A stretch of DNA of 11,804 nucleotides. It comes from Christensenella sp. UBA767. GTDB taxonomy: Bacteria > Bacillota > Clostridia > Christensenellales > CAG-917. Below are positions 6,436 to 11,804 of the stretch, piece by piece. Within the stretch, counting starts at the first letter, position 1; every line of letters begins with the position of its first letter. The notes beneath the pieces were generated by a model. It saw only the letters and a list, made by a program, of their open reading frames with translations. It searched no databases and was not told the DNA's origin. Both the position numbers and the translations under genes were made by a program. The stretch lies in contig DBJV01000004.1 in assembly GCA_002297185.1 (NCBI GenBank), positions 1 to 11,804 on the forward strand, written 5' to 3'.

Positions 6436-7299
6436 TTATTTTTTTGACCAGATGTCATTCTTTTTTCTTACGTAGTCCATTCTTTCCGTACCCGTAACGT
6501 CGTAAAAGAGCGTGTACATAAGCGTGATATAGAAAGGCACTACGACTATATAAGAGATGACGTCCAGCAATAATTGCGCAATCACGCCTGCGTTGAGCGC
6601 GCCCGTGATTATCATAACGAGTTCGATAGGAGCAACGCATGAAAATAGCGTAAGTGCCGTCCTTATCACCCTGCCCGACATACTGCGCACGGCGTTTACG
6701 ATTGCGTCTTTTGCTTTAAGCCCAGTGTGCAAGCAGTACGGCGACCAAAGTATGAGCCAAGACATAACTGCGAGCATAATCAACTGATTTAGCACCAAAG
6801 TGCAAATCGAGAACACGAGCCACGTCACTCTGCTCTTGAATGTAACCCACCAAAGGTAATACATCACCGACGTAAGCAAATTGCTAAGTTCCATTGCGGC
6901 GAATGCGGTTATCCCGAAACGGAGCGCAGTCAAGATGTTGTAATTGAGCCTGTTTTTCACTCTCGACGGCGAAACGGTAAACTCGCCTATGCGCATATGC
7001 CTGTCTATAACGCCGAGCGTGATTGCAATCGAGAACACCAACAGCACAAGCCCGATTATGCCGAGATACCAATAGGAAAACGGCAAATCGCGCATTTCAC
7101 GGTACATATCCCCGAAACTTTGCGGATTGATGCTTTGGTACTTAAACAAGTAGTACAGCGTTGACGATGGCGAAAGCAAAAACGGAATCAAGAGAGACGG
7201 CGCAACGGAAATCAACAGCAAATATGCGCCCTTGTCGATAAAATACTTCCAAGTCGCCTTAAATACGTTCATATTTTTGGTGCTGTCGATTATACGCAT
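6436..7299 (-). CDS. Polytopic membrane protein, function unknown
   Basis: A 287-residue integral membrane protein. Hydrophobic segments appear at about 25-45, 76-98, 122-150, 158-185, 215-235 and 240-265, giving six likely helices. A polar loop of about 30 residues lies after the first one, and a short positively charged C-terminus (RKKNDIWSKK) fits a cytoplasmic end. The N-terminus has no cleavable signal peptide. The start at 7299 is supported by AGAGGG six bases upstream; a second Met at residue 10 has none. Loops such as WSPYCLHTGLKAKDA and RSMSGRVIR sit where the downstream membrane protein has WLPRLLFHPEERVF and RSLTYVKSN, so the two may share a fold. The gene lies 34 nt after valS and 53 nt before its neighbour, clearly in the same transcript. 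I do not recognise the family. Confidence 0.82.
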   Translation of the reverse strand: MRIIDSTKNMNVFKATWKYFIDKGAYLLLISVAPSLLIPFLLSPSSTLYYLFKYQSINPQSFGDMYREMRDLPFSYWYLGIIGLVLLVFSIAITLGVIDRHMRIGEFTVSPSRVKNRLNYNILTALRFGITAFAAMELSNLLTSVMYYLWWVTFKSRVTWLVFSICTLVLNQLIMLAVMSWLILWSPYCLHTGLKAKDAIVNAVRSMSGRVIRTALTLFSCVAPIELVMIITGALNAGVIAQLLLDVISYIVVVPFYITLMYTLFYDVTGTERMDYVRKKNDIWSKK

Positions 7300-7325
7300 A
7301 GCCTGCCCTCTCTAATTTTTGTTTT

Positions 7326-7342
7326 TTCGACTATTAGTCGAA
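7326..7342 (-). repeat. Inverted repeat containing the valS stop codon
   Basis: On the minus strand TTCGACT-AAT-AGTCGAA is a perfect 7-bp stem with a 3-nt loop, the longest of the junction hairpins. The valS TAA (7336-7334) lies at the loop. An A run follows on the transcribed strand, not a U run, so it is not an intrinsic terminator for valS. It might mark mRNA processing or stability. Confidence 0.5.
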
Positions 7343-9958
7343 CATAGCAAGTTTGTCTTTGAGTTTTGCAAGTTTGTCGAGTGCTTTTTCAAGCTTGTCT
7401 TTCTCGTTATCAATGAGTTTTTGCGGTGCTTTGGACACAAATCCCGTGTTTGCAAGCAACGTTTTGGTCTTATTGATAATTCCTTCCGTCTGAGCGATTT
7501 CGGCATTGATACGCTCTTTTTCCTTATCCTCGTCGATAAGTTCGCCGAGCGGAATAAGCACTTCCGCGTCGTGAGTTACGATTGCGCTGACTTTGCCTTC
7601 TACTTCGCTCTTGTCGTGAACGAGCGTAACTTCTGCAACGTTTGCGAGTTTTTGGATGTACGGAACTGCCGACGCGATAAACTTCTCGTCTTTTGCAATG
7701 ACGAAAGCGTTTATCTTCTTGGACGGTGCCACGTTCATTTCGTTGCGCACGTTGCGGATTGCTCCGATAATCTCACGCAAACCTTCGAAACTTGCCTCTT
7801 CCTTGCGGAATACTCTGTGTTTGTTATACGACGGCCACTCTTGCACCATAAGCACGCTGCCCTTGGGTGCGAATTTGGAGTAAATCTCCTCCGTCACGAA
7901 CGGAATAAACGGATGCAACAATTTGAGAATTTGCGTAAGCACGTATGCGAGCATTGCGACGGCGTGATTGTGTTGTTTCTTGTCGTCGCTATAAAGCATA
8001 GTCTTGCTCATCTCGATGTACCAATCGCAGAATTCGCTCCACACGAAATCGTAAATTCTTGCGGCTGCAAGCCCGATTTCGTACTTGTTGAGGTTGATAG
8101 TAACCTCTTTCACAACGTCGTTGAGGCGAGTGAGTATCCACTTATCCGCGCCGTTAAAGCGTGTGGGCATCGTCAAATCGTCGTCCTCTTTGATGTTCAT
8201 AATGACGAAACGAGAGGCGTTCCAAAGTTTATTTACAAAGTTTCTGCAACTCTCGATTTTGCCGTCCGTAAATCTCGTATCGCTGCCGGGAGCAATACCC
8301 GTTGCAAGCGAGAAACGCAATGCGTCCGCGCCGTATTTGTCGATAATTTCGAGCGGATCGATACCGTTGCCGAGGCTCTTGGACATCTTTCTGCCCTGCG
8401 CGTCACGCACGAGTCCGTGGATAAGCACTTCGCTGAACGGCACTTCGTGCATAAATTCGATACCGCTGAACATCATTCTGGCAACCCAGAAGAAGATTAT
8501 ATCGTATCCCGTAACGAGTACGTTGGTGGGATAGAAGTACGAGAGATTTTTGGTCTTTTTTGGATATCCGAGCGTGCTGAACGGCCAAAGCGCGGAACTG
8601 AACCACGTATCAAGCACGTCCTCGTCTTGATGTATGTGATGTCCGCCGCACTTGGGGCAGGTATCGACGTTCGTCTTGGACACGATCGTCTCGCCGCAAT
8701 CGTCGCAGTAGTACGCAGGAATACGATGTCCCCACCAAAGTTGACGGGATATGCACCAGTCGCGGATATTCTCCATCCAATTGAAATAGGTGTTTTCAAA
8801 TCTCTTGGGGATAAACTCCGTTTTCTTGTCCTTGACGGCTTTGATTGCAGGCTCCGCAAGCGGTTTCATCTTGACAAACCATTGCTTTGACACGAGCGAT
8901 TCCACCGTTTCGCCGCAACGATAGCAAGTGCCGACGTTGTGAGAATACGGCTCGATTTTAACCATAAGTCCGAGTGCATTCAAATCTTCAACGATCGCTT
9001 TGCGCGCGGTAAGTCTGTCCATACCCTGATACTTGCCTGCGTTCTCGTTCATAAGTCCGTCCTCGCCGATAACTTGGATAATCGGCAAATCGTGGCGCAA
9101 TCCGAGTTCGAAGTCGTTGGGATCGTGCGCAGGCGTAATCTTCACCGCACCCGTGCCGAAACCGATTTCGCAATAATCGTCCGCAACGACGGGGATTTCT
9201 CTGTCCGTAAGCGGAAGTTTGACCATCTTGCCGACGTATTTCGCCATCTTCTCGTCTTTGGGGTTGACTGCAACCGCCGTATCGCCGAGCATAGTCTCGG
9301 GACGAGTGGTTGCAATGACGATTGCGTCATCCTCGCCCACCACGGGGTATTTGTAATACCAAAGATTGGATTGTTGCTCTTCGTATTCGACCTCTGCGTC
9401 GCTGAGTGCCGTATGGCAATGCGGACACCAGTTGATGATGCGGTTGCCTCTGTAAATCAAGCCTTTTTTGTAGTATTTTACAAAAGCCTCAAGCACTGCG
9501 TTGGAGCAGTTTTCGTCCATAGTGAATGCGGATTTCGACCAATCGCAAGAAATGCCGAGTGCCTTTTGTTGTTCGACAATTCTTCCGCCGTATTGATTTT
9601 TCCACGCCCACGCACGCTCCAAAAATCCGTCTCTGCCGACATCGTCTTTGGAAAGTCCTTCTTCCTTGCGCATCTTCTCCACAACCTTTACTTCGGTTGC
9701 AATCGAGGCATGGTCGGTGCCGGGCATCCACAGCGTTTCGTATCCGCTCATGCGCTTAAAACGCACGATAATGTCTTGAATAGTCTCGTCAAGAGCGTGT
9801 CCCATGTGAAGTTGTCCCGTAATGTTCGGCGGTGGCATCATCACCGTGAACGGCTCTTTCTCCGGATTGACGTGAGCCTCGAAAAACTTGCCTTTCATCC
9901 ACATGTCGTAGATGCGTTTTTCAAAATCCGGATTGTAAGTTTTGTCCATCTGTTGCAT
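7334..9958 (-). CDS. valS: Valyl-tRNA synthetase
   Basis: This class I synthetase charges tRNA-Val in the cytoplasm; 874 residues is normal for the family. MPPPNITGQLHMGHAL holds the HIGH signature (HMGH 51-54), and GRKMSKSLGN holds KMSKS (524-528). The editing (CP1) domain shows the conserved TTRPETMLGDTAV and removes mischarged threonine. A zinc-ribbon-like insert has C418, C421, C434 and C437, and DTWFSSALWPFSTLG follows. The C-terminus, after EDKEKERINAEI, is a lysine-rich coiled coil typical of bacterial ValS. The chosen start is the ATG at 9958, which has AAGGAG and a 7-nt spacer. An upstream in-frame ATG at 9988 adds ten residues but lies in a hairpin without an SD site. The pgsA-valS gap is only 72 nt, so no T-box leader, common for Bacillota valS, can fit there. 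Expression probably depends on the pgsA promoter or a local weak one. Confidence 0.98.
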   Translation of the reverse strand: MQQMDKTYNPDFEKRIYDMWMKGKFFEAHVNPEKEPFTVMMPPPNITGQLHMGHALDETIQDIIVRFKRMSGYETLWMPGTDHASIATEVKVVEKMRKEEGLSKDDVGRDGFLERAWAWKNQYGGRIVEQQKALGISCDWSKSAFTMDENCSNAVLEAFVKYYKKGLIYRGNRIINWCPHCHTALSDAEVEYEEQQSNLWYYKYPVVGEDDAIVIATTRPETMLGDTAVAVNPKDEKMAKYVGKMVKLPLTDREIPVVADDYCEIGFGTGAVKITPAHDPNDFELGLRHDLPIIQVIGEDGLMNENAGKYQGMDRLTARKAIVEDLNALGLMVKIEPYSHNVGTCYRCGETVESLVSKQWFVKMKPLAEPAIKAVKDKKTEFIPKRFENTYFNWMENIRDWCISRQLWWGHRIPAYYCDDCGETIVSKTNVDTCPKCGGHHIHQDEDVLDTWFSSALWPFSTLGYPKKTKNLSYFYPTNVLVTGYDIIFFWVARMMFSGIEFMHEVPFSEVLIHGLVRDAQGRKMSKSLGNGIDPLEIIDKYGADALRFSLATGIAPGSDTRFTDGKIESCRNFVNKLWNASRFVIMNIKEDDDLTMPTRFNGADKWILTRLNDVVKEVTINLNKYEIGLAAARIYDFVWSEFCDWYIEMSKTMLYSDDKKQHNHAVAMLAYVLTQILKLLHPFIPFVTEEIYSKFAPKGSVLMVQEWPSYNKHRVFRKEEASFEGLREIIGAIRNVRNEMNVAPSKKINAFVIAKDEKFIASAVPYIQKLANVAEVTLVHDKSEVEGKVSAIVTHDAEVLIPLGELIDEDKEKERINAEIAQTEGIINKTKTLLANTGFVSKAPQKLIDNEKDKLEKALDKLAKLKDKLAMFD

Positions 9959-9965
9959 AATAAAA

Positions 9966-9971
9966 CTCCTT
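9966..9971 (-). promoter_or_regulatory. Shine-Dalgarno site of valS
   Basis: AAGGAG on the minus strand, 7 nt before the ATG at 9958, fixes that start over the upstream in-frame ATG at 9988. Its first base is also the last base of the hairpin at 9971-9987, so folding could affect ribosome access. Confidence 0.75.
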
Positions 9972-9987
9972 GCGCCCTCTCGGCGCA
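9971..9987 (-). repeat. GC-rich hairpin abutting the valS ribosome-binding site
   Basis: TGCGCC-GAGAG-GGCGCA on the minus strand forms a perfect 6-bp GC-rich stem with a 5-nt loop and touches the AAGGAG site. It has no U run. The rest of the 72-nt gap (about 9988-10030) is AT-rich with no promoter I would call. Confidence 0.6.
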
Positions 9988-10030
9988 TTTATATGTCTTG
10001 TGTTATTTACCTAATTATTTTTTAAGAAAA

Positions 10031-10756
10031 TCAGCCTTCGTACGTGCCGTCTTTCTTCTCTTGCACGATTCTTTGATCCTCTTCCTTGACGGATTCTGCG
10101 GTTGCAGCTTGCATTTTGCCCTCTTTTACGAGCTTGACTTGTTTCATCGTCTCGCTAAGATAACTAAACGCCGCTGCGTAGCTGAGCGCAATACCCCATG
10201 CAAGAATGCCCCAGTCTGCGTATTGTACGTAGTTGTGGAAGAATGCGAGGATAACGCCCACGGAAATCGTGAAAGAAGATACCTTGCCGAGCCAGTTTGC
10301 TTTGACCGTTGCGCCTTTTTTGAGGACGTATAAAGCAATCATCGCTTGGATAAACTCTTTTGCGAAAATCAAAATCACGAACGCATAGTGAACGAACCAC
10401 GGATTGTCAAGCACTCTCTCCGCAACGAGGTTTTTGCCAAGCGGCGTAAGTCCCGTGCAGAACGCAAGGCATGCAAGCACCGCTATGTGCATAAGCTTGT
10501 CCGCAATGGGGTCGAGAACCATGCCGATGCCGCTTTGCATATTGAACTTTCTTGCAATCCAGCCGTCAAGCAAATCGCTGCCAGACGCAAAGAAGAAAAC
10601 GCCGAGCGCAACGTAGAAGAGCGTGAAATCGTCTCTTACGCCTGCAAGAGCCATAAGCGTGGCGAACACGGGTACGCAAATAATGCGGAAATAAGTGATA
10701 ATGTTGGGAATCGTCCAGATTTCTTTGAAATCGACTTGTCCGATTTTCTTTGCCAT
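10031..10756 (-). CDS. pgsA: CDP-diacylglycerol-glycerol-3-phosphate 3-phosphatidyltransferase
   Basis: An integral membrane enzyme of the CDP-alcohol phosphotransferase family. It transfers the phosphatidyl group of CDP-diacylglycerol to glycerol-3-phosphate, the committed step to phosphatidylglycerol. The full signature is present: D61, D64-G65, A68-R69, G78, D82 and D86, within DLLDGWIARK and GMVLDPIADK. TIPNIITYFRIICVPVF (15-31) is the PgsA-type N-terminus and KANWLGKVSSF (152-162) the conserved cytoplasmic loop. Several hydrophobic helices cover residues 18-200. The last 35 residues or so form a charged hydrophilic tail, which makes it somewhat longer (241) than many PgsA proteins. AGGAGG with a 4-nt spacer precedes the ATG at 10756. 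It is the first gene of the minus-strand run, directly behind a strong promoter. Another family member (cardiolipin- or phosphatidylserine-type) is possible but less likely. Confidence 0.92.
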   Translation of the reverse strand: MAKKIGQVDFKEIWTIPNIITYFRIICVPVFATLMALAGVRDDFTLFYVALGVFFFASGSDLLDGWIARKFNMQSGIGMVLDPIADKLMHIAVLACLAFCTGLTPLGKNLVAERVLDNPWFVHYAFVILIFAKEFIQAMIALYVLKKGATVKANWLGKVSSFTISVGVILAFFHNYVQYADWGILAWGIALSYAAAFSYLSETMKQVKLVKEGKMQAATAESVKEEDQRIVQEKKDGTYEG

Positions 10757-10769
10757 AAATCCTCCTGCT

Positions 10770-10781
10770 CACGCAAGCGTG
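10770..10781 (-). repeat. Short hairpin in the pgsA leader
   Basis: CACGC-TT-GCGTG on the minus strand would fold as a CACG/CGTG stem with a CTTG tetraloop, 3 nt before the AGGAGG site of pgsA (10766-10761). It might modulate translation initiation, but the sequence alone does not show that. Confidence 0.4.
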
Positions 10782-10815
10782 CGCCGTGCGTGTGCAATAA
10801 TTATAGATTTAATTT

Positions 10816-10844
10816 ATTATATCAAAGTTTTATGCGCGTGTAAA
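10816..10844 (-). promoter_or_regulatory. Sigma-A promoter driving pgsA and the downstream genes
   Basis: On the minus strand a -35 box TTTACA (10844-10839) is followed by an exact 17-bp spacer and a consensus -10 TATAAT (10821-10816). TG one base before the -10 makes it an extended -10. Transcription should begin near 10809, leaving a leader of about 50 nt before the pgsA ATG. No other promoter this good is seen in the minus-strand run. Confidence 0.8.
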
Positions 10845-10906
10845 CAATAAATGTCGGACAATTGCACAAATTATTATAAAAAGCAATAGTATAGTGTGAG
10901 GATTGT
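10845..10906 (+). promoter_or_regulatory. Upstream region of the divergent lipid-kinase gene
   Basis: This AT-rich stretch must hold the plus-strand promoter. TTGCAC (10862-10867) could be a -35, but the -10-like sequences downstream (TAGTAT at 10887, TATAGT at 10890) are spaced 19 and 22 bp away, so the call is weak. GAGGA (10898-10902) is the ribosome-binding site. TGTGCAA (10791-10797) and its inverse TTGCACA (10862-10868) flank the two promoters and could be half-sites of a regulator. Confidence 0.35.
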
Positions 10907-11804
10907 ATGGAAAAATGCCTTATAGTTATCAATTTCAACGCAGGTTCGAGCAATAAGATTTCCTTTGAAAAAGTGGAAAAATGCCTCGGCAAGCGATACG
11001 AATACACACGCGTTTCACTTCCCAAAGACGCGTTTTCGTCAATAGACGGTTTCGATGCGGTGGCGGTATGCGGCGGAGACGGCACGCTTGCGTCCGTTCT
11101 TCAAGAGGCTTATAACAAACCGATAAAAGTATTTTACTTTCCCGTCGGCACGCTCAACGACAAAGCAAAGGCGGTTAGATACGCAAATTCAAAGGCAAAA
11201 TGCCCATCTTGCGAGCAAACACCCAAAGCAAAACCCGTCGTCGTGGGAAAACTCAACAAACTAATAAAAGACGGCGATTACCTCACCACGGATTGCGATT
11301 CCGATATATTCACCTACGTTTTGGCGGCTGGATCTTTTACTCCTATCGGATACACTTCAACGCCGGAAGAGAAAAAGAAATTCGGCACGCTTGCATACGT
11401 TGCCAAAGTCATAAAAGAATACCGCCCGTATAGAATGAAATCCACGATTATCTGCGACAAGAAAAAGTACGAGGGCGAATTTACTCTCATTATGTTCGTC
11501 AAGTCGCCGAGGTGTTTCGGATTCAAATTCAACAAGGCGTTCAATCAAGAAAGTATGAGCGGACATCTGCTTGCCATACGCTCGCCAAAACACAACGGAT
11601 TTTTAGGATGCGTGGAGATGTTCTTCCCCTTCTTCAAAGCGTTTTTTATCGGACTTAAAAAAGAGCGCGACAAAGGCAAAATCATATTCAAGCAAGTGTA
11701 TTCCGCAACGCTTGAAAACGAGGACGAAATGGTATTTTGTAAAGACGGCGAAATGCTCAAAAAAGAAAAAGGCATCTACAGAATTTCCTTCAAGCGCAGC
11801 CTTT
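10907..11804 (+). CDS. Diacylglycerol kinase family lipid kinase (partial, runs off right edge)
   Basis: The frame is open from ATG 10907 to the window end (299 codons). The N-terminal DAGK catalytic domain is clear: INFNAGSSNK (8-17) is the first strand and loop, CGGDGTLASV (55-64) the GGDGT nucleotide-binding motif, and FPVGTLNDKAKAV (78-90) the P.GT.ND motif. FTYVLAAGSFTPIGY (135-149) is the family's G-x-F segment, and CKDGE (278-282) matches the C-terminal DGE motif. Such YegS/DgkB-type soluble kinases phosphorylate diacylglycerol or related lipids at the membrane and recycle them to phosphatidic acid. Diacylglycerol is likely but not certain as substrate. An unusual stretch at 94-110 contains CPSC and may be a small insert. 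GAGGA with a 4-nt spacer supports the start. It is divergent from pgsA, a phospholipid synthesis gene, so the two may be co-regulated. Little of the C-terminus should be missing. Confidence 0.9.
   Translation, partial: MEKCLIVINFNAGSSNKISFEKVEKCLGKRYEYTRVSLPKDAFSSIDGFDAVAVCGGDGTLASVLQEAYNKPIKVFYFPVGTLNDKAKAVRYANSKAKCPSCEQTPKAKPVVVGKLNKLIKDGDYLTTDCDSDIFTYVLAAGSFTPIGYTSTPEEKKKFGTLAYVAKVIKEYRPYRMKSTIICDKKKYEGEFTLIMFVKSPRCFGFKFNKAFNQESMSGHLLAIRSPKHNGFLGCVEMFFPFFKAFFIGLKKERDKGKIIFKQVYSATLENEDEMVFCKDGEMLKKEKGIYRISFKRSL

Noticed and set aside
7322..7342. Hairpin with an adjacent run of six T on the plus strand as an intrinsic terminator
   Set aside because: In the direction of valS transcription the run after the stem is A, not U. 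In the other direction no gene ends here.
9988..10030. Possible promoter for valS (TATAAA near the AT-rich gap)
   Set aside because: No acceptable -35 box at 16-18 bp was found, and AT-rich gaps give such -10 matches by chance.
7319..10333. Two very long plus-strand open frames (523 and 464 codons) opposite valS and pgsA
   Set aside because: They are antisense to unmistakable conserved genes, are rich in Cys, His, Arg and Phe with no recognisable domain, and have no ribosome-binding site. They follow from the codon choice of the minus-strand genes.
1..11804. Search by eye for CRISPR arrays, tRNA or rRNA genes, insertion-sequence ends, integrases and toxin-antitoxin or defence genes
   Set aside because: No spaced direct repeats, cloverleaf-like or rRNA-like sequence, transposase motif or small toxin/antitoxin pair was found. 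All sizeable space is filled by housekeeping and membrane-protein genes.

Overview
The window looks like ordinary chromosomal DNA of a low-to-mid GC Gram-positive bacterium. It most resembles Bacillota, class Clostridia, and perhaps an uncultured gut lineage. The basis is strong AGGAGG-type Shine-Dalgarno (SD) sites, the rsmD/coaD neighbourhood, a zinc-ribbon ValS, a PgsA-type lipid synthase and a YegS-like lipid kinase. The genus cannot be told from the sequence. I see no mobile element, CRISPR array, rRNA or tRNA, and no gene-free stretch longer than 300 bases.

Layout. One tightly packed run of genes lies on the minus strand, read from right to left: pgsA (10756-10031), valS (9958-7334), two polytopic membrane proteins of unknown function (7299-6436 and 6382-5252), a small two-helix membrane protein with a PH-like domain (5229-4759), an aconitase-superfamily hydratase (4711-2708, tail continuing to 2513), alanine racemase alr (about 2445-1408), 5-formyltetrahydrofolate cyclo-ligase (1445-870), and a gene that starts as rsmD and runs in frame into coaD, leaving the window at base 1. 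A good sigma-A promoter with an extended -10 lies upstream of pgsA. A divergent gene for a diacylglycerol-kinase-family lipid kinase starts at 10907 on the plus strand and leaves the window on the right.

How the genes fit together. pgsA (phosphatidylglycerolphosphate synthesis) and the divergent lipid kinase both act on membrane lipids. valS serves translation. alr supplies D-alanine for peptidoglycan. The cyclo-ligase serves folate metabolism, and the rsmD/coaD gene serves ribosomal RNA methylation and coenzyme A synthesis. This is a housekeeping cluster joined by transcription, not one pathway. The last three genes overlap (38 and 4 nt), suggesting coupled translation.

Points worth a second look: (1) RsmD and CoaD form one uninterrupted reading frame with essentially no linker. 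(2) The hydratase has an in-frame TAA 64 codons before its natural end, with the rest of the C-terminal domain still intact in the same frame. (3) alr has no ATG, GTG or TTG that gives a complete protein; a CTG or ATT behind a strong SD site fits best. (4) A short inverted repeat sits in every non-overlapping gene junction of the minus-strand run and in the pgsA leader. (5) Three adjacent membrane proteins have unknown function. I see no clear sign of a novel defence, secretion or biosynthetic system.
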